Below, in pieces: positions 55,701 through 64,000 of a stretch of DNA of 64,000 bases; position 1 is the stretch's first letter, and each line of letters begins with the position of its first letter. Position numbers and translations under genes: made by a program. The stretch is from Archivesica marissinica (Eukaryota; Mollusca; Bivalvia; Venerida; Vesicomyidae). The notes under the pieces are model-generated. The model worked only from the letters and a program-made list of their open reading frames with translations, was not told the DNA's origin and made no database searches. Location of the stretch: contig CM026394.1 in NCBI GenBank assembly GCA_014843695.1, positions 40,959,196 through 41,023,195 of the forward strand, in the 5' to 3' direction.

Positions 55701-56953
55701 ATGAGAGACATCGGTCAGTTACTTCCCCTGAATACTCTCTAACAGTATGTAGGTCCTCTTAATGAGAGACATCGGTCAGTTACTTCCCCTGAATACTCTC
55801 TAACAGTATGTAGGTCCTCTTAATGAGAGACATCGGTCAGTTACTTCCCCTGAATACTCTCTAACAGTATGTCTACAGGTCCTCTTAATGAGAGACATCG
55901 GTCAGTTACTTCCCCTGAATACTCTCTAACAATATGTTGGTCCTCTTAATGAGAGACATCGGTCAGTTACTTCCCCTGAATTCTCTCTAACAATATGTTG
56001 GTCCTCTTAATGAGAGACATCGGTCAGTTACTTCCCCTGAATACTCTCTAACAGTATGTAGGTCCTCTTAATGAGAGACATCGGTCAGTTACTTCCCCTG
56101 AATACTCTCTAACAGTATGTTGGTCCTCTTAATGAGAGACATCGGTCAGTTACTTCCCCTGAATACTCTCTAACAATATGTTGGTCCTCTTAATGAGAGA
56201 CATCGGTCAGTTACTTCCCCTGAATACTCTCTAACAATATGTTGGTCCTCTTAATGAGAGACATCGGTCAGTTACTTCCCCTGAATTCTCTCTAACAATA
56301 TGTTCCCAAAAACACCAACCCCCAACCCAACAAGGTCCTCTTAATGAGAGACATCGGTCAGTTACTTCCCCTGAATACTCTCTAACAGTATGTAGGTCCT
56401 CTTAATGAGAGACATCGGTCAGTTACTTCCCCTGAATACTCTCTAACAGTATGTTGGTCCTCTTAATGAGAGACATCGGTCAGTTACTTCCCCTGAATAC
56501 TCTCTAACAATATGTTGGTCCTCTTAATGAGAGACATCGGTCAGTTACTTCCCCTGAATACTCTCTAACAATATGTTGGTCCTCTTAATGAGAGACATCG
56601 GTCAGTTACTTCCCCTGAATACTCTCTAACAATATGTTGGTCCTCTTAATGAGAGACATCGGTCAGTTACTTCCCCTGAATACTCTCTAACAATATGTTG
56701 GTCCTCTTAATGAGAGACATCGGTCAGTTACTTCCCCTGAATACTCTCTAACAATATGTTGGTCCTCTTAATGAGAGACATCGGTCAGTTACTTCCCCTG
56801 AATACTCTCTAACAATATGTTGGTCCTCTTAATGAGAGACATCGGTCAGTTACTTCCCCTGAATACTCTCTAACAATATGTTGGTCCTCTTAATGAGAGA
56901 CATCGGTCAGTTACTTCCCCTGAATACTCTCTAACAGTATGTAGGTCCTCTTA
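55701..56953. repeat. 61-bp array derived from the end of element D
   Basis: Units: 'atgagagacatcggtcagtt', 'acttcccctgaatactctct', 'aacagtatgtaggtcctctt' plus a, with starts at 55701, 55762 and 55823. About 20 copies, interrupted once at 56302-56338 by 'cccaaaaacaccaaccccca'. Variants are aacaatatgttgg against aacagtatgtagg. The last unit runs directly into the element D body at 56954. Confidence 0.95.
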
Positions 56954-57166
56954 AGTGGTTTCCTCTGTTTTTATCGTTGTTTCATTTGCACAACATGTTG
57001 AACGTGCTATCAATTTTCTTTCACTTTATCATCTTGTAATTATTATGTTACTATATCCCGACAGATATCCTACAAGTATATCCAATTGGTAAAAAATCGG
57101 TATTTTTTTATCAATTAATTAACATGATTTGGATAAAAATCACATTTATCATAACGCAACATCCGG
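56954..57166 (+). mobile_element. Element D body following the array
   Basis: 'gtggtttcctctgtttttat', 'cccgacagatatcctacaag' and 'taacgcaacatccggttaa' match 31328-31540 and the reverse of 39880-40105. Confidence 0.8.
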
Positions 57167-57775
57167 TTAAAGCAGCATTACATTGTATGAAATAAAAGAT
57201 ATTTGAAAAATTCAAATTTTACGTATGGGTAGCAATGCTGCTACACATTCTACATTATACTTTGTATACTTATGTTCAATTGGTAAACAATGTTTTTTTG
57301 CGATAAAACAAACTCGAAACCGAAAGTAGGACTTTCCGAGTCGATCGGTCACACATTTGTTTACATCCAGAACGCATCGTTCGCACTTGTTTACATTCAG
57401 AATGCATCGACCCCATTTGCCCCACGTTGTCTTTTTTAATTAAATTACTTGATATGTTTATTCATACCTCTGTTGGCGTCTTTTAGGGACATGTCTACAT
57501 CCCCGCGAGGGGTTCGGCATTAGAGGAAGATAGATAGATAGTCTTTCATGTTCAAAATATATATGTTGTTTTCTACATCCTCTGTTGTTTCACGCGCACG
57601 CGCGCTGTGCGTGTTTACATTTTGTGTGTTGATAAACAAATTCGCATATACGACGGTTTATATTTATTGGAATTTTATCGTTTCTGAGCGACTATTTCGA
57701 TTTTTGTAAACACACACACATTAGTATTTATATTTTACCCAAAACATCCTTTATTATGATGTAATGCTGCTTTAA
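57167..57775 (+). mobile_element. TTAA miniature element F3-like
   Basis: TTAAAGCAGCATTACATTGT to 'attatgatgtaatgctgctt' plus taa. It is inserted at the TTAA ending element D and shares its right TTAA with the next F1 element. Confidence 0.82.
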
Positions 57776-59017
57776 CCCATTCAGCCCCAAGTAACTGACA
57801 TGGACTGGTGCGTGATATTTTCAGACCAATAAATTAATAAGAAAATTACCTTTGGACCAGTTCATTTATCAAAATGGGTAATTTTATCTAAAAATAGTAA
57901 TAATTATTACTGGAAAAAAAGTGCAGATCCTGATGAGACGGCTCGTCACGAGCCGGCTCATCTGGATCTACACTTTTCATAAGCCTATTTAGAGGCCTGT
58001 NNNNNNNNNNNNNNNNNNNNNNNNNNNNNNNNNNNNNNNNNNNNNNNNNNNNNNNNNNNNNNNNNNNNNNNNNNNNNNNNNNNNNNNNNNNNNNNNNNNN
58101 NNNNNNNNNNNNNNNNNNNNNNNNNNNNNNNNNNNNNNNNNNNNNNNNNNNNNNNNNNNNNNNNNNNNNNNNNNNNNNNNNNNNNNNNNNNNNNNNNNNN
58201 NNNNNNNNNNNNNNNNNNNNNNNNNNNNNNNNNNNNNNNNNNNNNNNNNNNNNNNNNNNNNNNNNNNNNNNNNNNNNNNNNNNNNNNNNNNNNNNNNNNN
58301 NNNNNNNNNNNNNNNNNNNNNNNNNNNNNNNNNNNNNNNNNNNNNNNNNNNNNNNNNNNNNNNNNNNNNNNNNNNNNNNNNNNNNNNNNNNNNNNNNNNN
58401 NNNNNNNNNNNNNNNNNNNNNNNNNNNNNNNNNNNNNNNNNNNNNNNNNNNNNNNNNNNNNNNNNNNNNNNNNNNNNNNNNNNNNNNNNNNNNNNNNNNN
58501 NNNNNNNNNNNNNNNNNNNNNNNNNNNNNNNNNNNNNNNNNNNNNNNNNNNNNNNNNNNNNNNNNNNNNNNNNNNNNNNNNNNNNNNNNNNNNNNNNNNN
58601 NNNNNNNNNNNNNNNNNNNNNNNNNNNNNNNNNNNNNNNNNNNNNNNNNNNNNNNNNNNNNNNNNNNNNNNNNNNNNNNNNNNNNNNNNNNNNNNNNNNN
58701 NNNNNNNNNNNNNNNNNNNNNNNNNNNNNNNNNNNNNNNNNNNNNNNNNNNNNNNNNNNNNNNNNNNNNNNNNNNNNNNNNNNNNNNNNNNNNNNNNNNN
58801 NNNNNNNNNNNNNNNNNNNNNNNNNNNNNNNNNNNNNNNNNNNNNNNNNNNNNNNNNNNNNNNNNNNNNNNNNNNNNNNNNNNNNNNNNNNNNNNNNNNN
58901 NNNNNNNNNNNNNNNNNNNNNNNNNNNNNNNNNNNNNNNNNNNNNNNNNNNNNNNNNNNNNNNNNNNNNNNNNNNNNNNNNNNNNNNNNNNNNNNNNNNN
59001 GGGGTTGAAAGGGTTAA
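57772..59017 (+). mobile_element. TTAA miniature element F1 (copy 12), interrupted by the gap
   Basis: It starts TTAACCCATTCAGCCCCAAG, runs to 'ctatttagaggcctgt' at 58000, and resumes after the N run with 'ggggttgaaagggttaa'. The two sides join to the exact F1 right end, 'ggcctgtggggttgaaaggg'. Confidence 0.92.
58001..59000. other. Assembly gap, 1000 N, inside an F1 element
   Basis: The N run is exactly 1000 and interrupts one repeat copy without loss or gain of a base relative to full copies such as 9835-10080. The 320 bases after the element (59018-59340) hold nothing recognisable. Confidence 1.
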
Positions 59018-59344
59018 GGGAATAACTGTAAAAACAAAGGACCGCTACAGATTTAGGGATAAATCGGACGTTATCTACACAGGGAGGTAATAGAAGAGCC
59101 AACGAGGTCCCTCATTCGCAGAAAATTGAATCGGCATGTAACTTATATCTCTGTATTTATTACGTTTGCCATCATCACTTGCCTACCAGGGTTGATGGGA
59201 TTTATAAAGTCAATAATTGCCAATAACTGGATCAATACCACTAGGCCATCCTAAAAATATTTTTGTTTGGCATAATCCAATCGACAAGCAAACCCAAATT
59301 TGTTTGACCAGATATCCTATTGATTTGAGTTTTTTATGAGTGCC

Positions 59345-59585
59345 ATTGGTCGGGGACAGGTGGGGGGTCAGGTGAGGGATCGGTGACAGGTGGGGGACAG
59401 GTGGGAGGTCGGGGACAGGAGGGGGGTCGGGGACAGGAGGGGGGTCGGGGACAGGAGAGGGGTCGGGGACAGGTGGGGGACAGGTGAGGGACAGGTGGGG
59501 GATCATGGACAAGTGGGGGGTTGGGGGACAGGTGGGGGGGGGGGTCGAGGACAGGTGGGTAGTCGGGGACAGGTGGGGGACAGGC
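59345..59585 (+). repeat. G-rich minisatellite, G-quadruplex potential
   Basis: Irregular units of 'ggtcggggacaggtgggg' repeat through the interval. The plus strand has dozens of GGG/GGGG runs spaced by 1-7 bases, meeting the usual G4 pattern many times over. Open frames on both strands are low-complexity. Confidence 0.9.
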
Positions 59586-59627
59586 TTTAGATACTGAAGA
59601 ACCTAGTTAGAAACCGGACTTAAAACA

Positions 59628-59780
59628 CCATCGTGACGTCATACCTTTTACTTGCAGTCTATTATTATTAATATTGGACTGGTGTCAAAATGCCAAAATG
59701 AGTATTTTATTAAATATTACGCATACATGTACGGAATTAACAATTTAATTAATAGGATCTTGTTATATAAGTGTGTGTTT
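59628..59780 (+). repeat. Single-copy relative of the CRE minisatellite
   Basis: 'cgtgacgtcataccttttac', then 'tattattattaatattggac' and 'taggatcttgttatataagt'. It has one TGACGTCA, against the tandem form at 51575. Confidence 0.75.
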
Positions 59781-59794
59781 TAAAAAAAATATTA

Positions 59795-59885
59795 GCACTC
59801 ATTTATAAGACAGGAAGTCACTTTGAGGTCATAATCTCTGGTGATAAAAAAGTTGCCTTATAGGCGAGTAGAGTATGGACAATAT
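59795..59885 (+). mobile_element. 'ttataagac' miniature element fragment
   Basis: 'gcactcatttataagacagg', 'aagtcactttgaggtcataa' and 'gccttataggcgagtagagt' match the right part of the element at 25645-26332. Confidence 0.65.
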
Positions 59886-59932
59886 ATTAAAATTTGACAA
59901 TTGATTTTTAAGTTTTATGTTCATTTTCATGT

Positions 59933-60187
59933 ACAGTCAAACCTGTGTTAGTGGTCACCTCTATTAAGCAGCCAACCTGTATTCATTAATTAACAGCCAG
60001 TTTCCAGATTCCCAATATGTTGTTTTTTGTGTGTTTTTTTTATTGTTTTTTATTCCTCATAATGTCATAGTATTATTAACATAATTGTTGTTTTATTATT
60101 CATTTGACCTCTATTAAGCAGCCACCTGTGCTAAGCAGCCACTTTCTGAGATTCCCTTGGCTGGCTGCTTAAGACAGGTTTAACTGT
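59933..60187. mobile_element. 'ACAGTCAAACCTG' inverted-repeat element
   Basis: ACAGTCAAACCTGTGTTAGT to 'cttaagacaggtttaactgt'. The inner part includes 'cctctattaagcagcc' twice and a T-rich stretch. It is longer than the copy at 44109. Confidence 0.8.
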
Positions 60188-60404
60188 ATATTTTGTCTAG
60201 ACATGTCTTATACATGTTATCTATAGGAGGTACAAGCATGACTCTTTCCTGTTATTAAGACCACATAATTATTGCAACGTCCCAAATGACTCGAGACCAT
60301 TATTTCTGCCATGAACACTGTTTCCGCCATTGGAAAGCTATACCACATTATATCAGTCCCAGGGCTCAAGTTACAGGAAAAATTGGGAGAACTACATGTA
60401 CATT

Positions 60405-60890
60405 GTAGTCTAGGTTATAACCAGTCAAAACCGGTCAATACTGGACTGTAACTATGCCAAATACAAACTAGGGCCAGATAAGTGGTCTAGGTTATAACCA
60501 GTCAAAACCGGTCAATACTCGACTGTAACTATGCCAAATACAAAGTAGGGCCAGATAAGTGGTCTAGGTTAAAACCAGTCAAAACCGGTCAATACTGGAC
60601 TGTAACTATGCCAAATACAAACTAGGGCCAGATAAGTGGTCTAGGTTAAAACCAGTCAAAACCGGTCAATACTCGACTGTAACTATGCCAAATACAAAGT
60701 AGGGCCAGATAAGTGGTCTAGGTTAAAACCATTCAAAACTACTGGATTGAAGGGTCAGATAAGTGGTCTAGGTTAAAACCAGTCAAAACTGGATTGAAGG
60801 GCCAGACAAATGGTCTAGGTTAAAACCAGTCAAAACTGGATTGAAGGGCCAGACAAGTGGTCTAGGTTAAAACCAGTCAAAACTGAATAT
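60405..60890. repeat. 77-bp minisatellite with a shortened derivative
   Basis: 'ggtctagg' recurs at 60484, 60561, 60638 and 60715, each 77 bp apart; odd and even units differ (tactggac with aactagg, tactcgac with aagtagg), a 154-bp higher-order unit. From about 60720 a shortened unit ('aaaactggattgaagggcca') takes over. Confidence 0.93.
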
Positions 60891-61179
60891 GGTAATTAAA
60901 TGATTTTATGAAACTTGTTGCCGGTATAATGCATCACGGTTTGTTGATCGGTTTACAGCTTTCTACAAAATTTGGAATGAATGATTTCCACATCGGGAGA
61001 AACATGGTTTCCCCACACCTCTGCACCATAATTTAGAATTGGCATGACTAGTGAGTCAAATAAATTTATTTTTTGTTTAATTGGTAAATCTAGTTGGTTT
61101 AAACATATTTATTCGTTCATTATGTACAGTACATATCTATTGTATAGCTATACAAACGAAAATGGATTTAATCGGAAGC

Positions 61180-61424
61180 TTAACCCATTCAACCCCAAGT
61201 AACTGACATGGACTGGTGCATGATATTTTTAGACCAATAAATGAATAAGAAAATTACCTTTGGACCAGTTCATTGATAAAAATGGGTAATTTTATCTAAA
61301 AATAGTAATAATTATTACTGGCAAAAAGTGCAGATCCTGATGAGACGGCTCGTCATGAGCCGGCTCATCTGGATCTACACTTTTCATAAGCCTATTTAGA
61401 GGCCTGTGGGGTTGAAAGGGTTAA
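61180..61424 (+). mobile_element. TTAA miniature element F1 (copy 13) in the LINE
   Basis: TTAACCCATTCAACCCCAAG to GGGGTTGAAAGGGTTAA with the hairpin 'gagacggctcgtcatgagcc'. TTAA at both ends. Confidence 0.92.
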
Positions 61425-61779
61425 AGCTTATTGTGATTATCTCCAGTTGATTATATAAAATAAATAGATTATGGAGTGAAAGGGATGTGTGCTGGGATAC
61501 ACGTTGTTGAGTTCGATTCCAGATATCTAAAGGACTTAACTACTTTGATCCGTCTGTTATAAAGGTAGAAATCATGTATGATGTAACAACCCTTTTCAAA
61601 GATCATTATTTTATTTTTATTAGCATTAAGGTGTAGCCCATATTCATTACAATATTTTTCTATATCATTTAATATAGCTTGAAAGGAGGCTGGGTTATGA
61701 GAAAAAACAACTGCACCATCTGCAAATAGTAGCATGAATACCTGCAAGCCATCGGTATTAGGGATTTCATCTACGTTAC

Positions 61780-62071
61780 CAGGGTTCAGTTTAGAGGGCG
61801 ATGTGGGCGAAATTGTCGCCCTAGGGACCCTGACTTCGCCCTCTGGGGGCCCCACTTCTCCCTAAAATATTTTTGAAAATTCAAACAAAATTTTGTCTAG
61901 TAAGATACACTGGCCCATTATAAAGCACTCCTTCTATTCAAATGTTGTATTTAATGGTTGTACTGTGCATTTTAACCCTATTTTGCAGAAGTATATTAAA
62001 GAACACCATTTAAGGAAGCGATCACGCGCTTTCTCACTTCTCCCAAAAATTCTGACCTAGAATGAACCCTG
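61780..62071 (-). mobile_element. CAGGG miniature element in the LINE, 6-bp duplication
   Basis: CAGGGTTCAGTTTAGAGGGC to 'ctgacctagaatgaaccctg'. Exact duplication cgttac at 61774-61779 and 62072-62077. Removing the insert restores the LINE reading frame across the junction on the minus strand. Confidence 0.95.
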
Positions 62072-62173
62072 CGTTACTGTTAATATTGTTTAAAATGTCA
62101 TTTAGGAAAAATAAACATAATATACTACTAACAGGGTCACCTTACTTCACCCCAATATTGGATGTTATAGGTT

Positions 62174-62284
62174 AGTTTAAACAATATTTTATTTCTTTAA
62201 ATATACAGTGATTCGTTTACATAGAATGTACATTATGTAGGATTGAGCAGAAAGCAACTTGCTTATATGGTTACCTCTTTCCTC
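62174..62284 (-). mobile_element. 111-bp retroinsertion with 12-bp target duplication
   Basis: It is flanked by atgttataggtt at 62162-62173 and 62285-62296. On the minus strand the insert begins gaggaaagaggtaaccatat and ends with 'aaagaaataaaatattgttt' plus aaact. The asymmetric A-rich end and the long duplication fit a 5'-truncated LINE/SINE 3' end. Confidence 0.75.
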
Positions 62285-62714
62285 ATGTTATAGGTTGCGA
62301 TTTGGAATTTTTGTAATGTATTGTTGATTTGACAGTTGAACTTGAATACATGGACTTAAGGGCTGCAATGAATCTAGTGCTAACATTAGTGCTAACGTCA
62401 GCAGTCAACAATTTGTGCCATAGGAGTATTCTATGAATTCGGTCGAACATTTTCTCCCAGTCTAAAAATGCAACGTTAACGTATAGTTTCTTCTAGCTTG
62501 CTAAAGTTTTAGATATTAGTGCATGTAGCACTGCCACATAAACACAATCAGCTGTTGTTCTAGTCCTGCGAAAACCATACTGGTTGTCAGTCAATTTATC
62601 ATGTTTATTCGACCAGTTTGTCAATCGTGTAACTAGTAACTTCGAGTATATTTTGGATAATATATTATTAAGAGTGATTCCTCTAAAACAATTTGGCTTC
62701 ATGGGATCAACCCA

Positions 62715-63105
62715 TAACCCTTTCCTTGATAATGTAGTACCTAAACCAATGTTCATAAAAGCTTTCCCTCATAACGCCATTACCAATACGACATACAATC
62801 ATACATTGACAATGTAGCAGCCAAACCAATGTTCATAAACCCTTTCCCTCATAGAAGCACCTCTTGACACCATTACCAATACCACATACATTTATAATGT
62901 AGTAGCCAAACCAATGTTCATAATAAAGGTCAAAATTTCTATGAAGTCCCAGTAATATCTATGGAGGTGGGATAGATATGGTGACTATGTATCCACTGCA
63001 GGATAGCTAAATGGCTGTCGTTTGTATGGAGATATAATAGTATATTAACCTAAATCTGATGTAGCCCCAGTAATATCTATGGAGGTGGGATAGATATGGC
63101 GACTA
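62715..63105 (+). mobile_element. Element X, degraded copy
   Basis: 'cgccattaccaatacgacat', 'caaaccaatgttcataaacc', 'atctatggaggtgggataga' and 'gatataatagtatattaacc' identify about three alpha and two beta units. The termini are incomplete, and it stops abruptly at element E. Confidence 0.75.
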
Positions 63106-63119
63106 CGAAGGCCTGAGTG

Positions 63120-63634
63120 ATATATTTCTAAGCATAAGAACGATAAACGAGGGTTATTCTGCGATATACCATGGTTGATACTTATTATTTCGATTCTAAC
63201 ACGACTTACTTCTAATAATTTTAGACGAGAATCAAAGGAGTATTTTCTTCAAACGCGGTGCTACTCCGCTGCATTTGGCTTTCGAAATGTCCTGCCGCAT
63301 AAGGGGTGATGACGTTATTTTTTATGGAAAATATCAATCTAGTGCATAAATGAACAAAAGTTGTAACTGATCAATAATTTTATTTATTTTGTCAAATAAA
63401 ATTGTACAGAATAGTAACTGAAATGTTACTTAACAGAAAAACAAGACGGACAAGAGATTATCTGATTCTAAAAATAGCTCACTTCCGCGAATTCCCACGG
63501 TAGTATTTACAAACATCACATGACTTTCATTCATAAAACTTTACATACATTATATAAATGGAATAGCCAAAACACGGTGCGCACGCAGCATAGTTCAAGG
63601 TAGGTATATCGCAGAATAACCCGAGGTAGATTTT
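63120..63634 (-). mobile_element. Dispersed element E, minus copy
   Basis: The reverse complement of 32473-33010: 'ggtatatcgcagaataaccc' at the end and 'cgagggttattctgcgatat' near the start. Differences are scattered substitutions. Confidence 0.8.
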
Positions 63635-63637
63635 ATT

Positions 63638-63690
63638 CAGGGTCCCTAGGGCGACAATTTCGCCCACATCGCCCTCTAAAATGATCCCTG
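63638..63690 (+). mobile_element. CAGGG miniature element, terminal fragment
   Basis: 'cagggtccctagggcgacaa' to 'ctctaaaatgatccctg', the right 53 bp of the family. It abuts element E. Confidence 0.75.
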
Positions 63691-63702
63691 ATACATGTAC
63701 AA

Positions 63703-63815
63703 CTCAATAATTTTATACATCTATATAATAATTTTATACATCTATATAATAATTTTATACATCTATATAATAATTTTATACATCTATATAATAATTTTAT
63801 ACATCTATATAATTA
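63703..63815. repeat. 20-bp AT-rich minisatellite, about six copies
   Basis: Perfect units of 'ataattttatacatctatat'. The last 185 bases of the window hold nothing recognised. Confidence 0.95.
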
Positions 63816-64000
63816 TACAAGGTACATAAATCACAATTCCAATCAGATGCTACTCTTTAGTAGCGTACCACAATATTGACGGTGCATAAAAATAAGATAT
63901 TTTATCACCACCCACGTGCTGACCACCTTTGGTGTTATACACTCAACTCATAAATGATGTTTTGGCCGGACGCACCACGACTAAAATGAGAAAAACGTGT

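Larger units (their letters stand above)
60905..62709 (-). pseudogene. LINE ORF2 reverse-transcriptase pseudogene, multiply interrupted
   Basis: Reading the minus strand from 62709: NCFRGITLNNILSKIYSKLL, DNQYGFRRTRTTADCV, a stop, VNVAFLDWEKMFDRIHRILL (first catalytic Asp region), an insertion at 62174-62284, NIGVK-stop-GDPVSSIL, a CAGGG insertion at 61780-62071, FMLLFADGAVVFSHNP (the usual (Y/F)ADD box has become FADG), KSFRYLE, an F1 insertion at 61180-61424, then LFDSLVMPILNYGAEVWGNH and KFCRKL. This is the order of a LINE RT of the I/Jockey-like assemblage; I cannot place the clade. The endonuclease N-terminus is not seen. Stops, the mutated box and three insertions show it is dead. Confidence 0.9.

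Noticed and set aside
57888..59102. 404-codon minus-strand frame
   Set aside because: Most of it is the N run; the ends translate an F1 element.
59210..59590. Pro-rich and Gly-rich frames on opposite strands
   Set aside because: Low-complexity translation of the G-rich minisatellite.

Overview
The window is repeat-dominated invertebrate nuclear DNA, most likely from a mollusc and probably a bivalve. The evidence is the AT-rich base composition, GT-AG introns, a sphingosine-1-phosphate phosphatase-like gene, tRNA-headed SINEs, and a dispersed repeat whose tail reads 'gctgaagcgccgttaaac' followed by (ACTC)n, a tail I associate with bivalve genomes from memory. Nothing here is prokaryotic. Two assembly gaps of exactly 1000 N lie at 1048-2047 and 58001-59000.

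Layout. 1-9000: a 99-bp satellite, a gap, a 6.5-kb satellite of 30/32-bp units and a 41-bp satellite. 9000-10100: three TTAA-flanked miniature elements end to end. 10790-13690: a 20-bp satellite. 14256-15936: a young 1.67-kb DNA transposon with 301-bp inverted repeats and two outward-facing gene ends. 16300-26300: short arrays, SINEs and miniature elements. 26371-32363: two minus-strand exons of an SGPP-like gene, separated by a 5.3-kb intron full of repeats. 33000-53000: nested miniature elements, SINEs, LINE debris and at least eight tandem arrays. 53649-53872: a short unrecognised minus-strand ORF behind a TATA/Inr arrangement. 54170-57000: a miniature element with internal tandem units and a 61-bp array. 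57167-59017: two abutting TTAA elements and the second gap. 59340-62710: a G-rich array, a 77-bp array and a decayed minus-strand LINE carrying later insertions. 62700-64000: element fragments and an AT-rich 20-bp array.

The only host gene I can support well is the SGPP-like one. Its two exons join to give the PAP2 catalytic signature SRx5Hx3D. The exons with the upstream catalytic motifs were not found and may lie beyond 64000 or be too short to see by eye.

The main theme is mobile elements seeding satellites. Three tandem arrays can be traced to internal or head segments of three different SINE families (29310-30199, 34999-36410, 42066-42595). One comes from the end of a DNA element (55701-56953), one from the start of a dispersed sequence (51575-51875), and one probably from a terminal inverted repeat (10790-13688). 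Tandem arrays make up roughly a third of the sequenced bases by my own addition of intervals. Insertions can be ordered by nesting, and several target-site duplications can be read directly: TTAA, TA, and an exact 6-bp duplication for a CAGGG-ended family.
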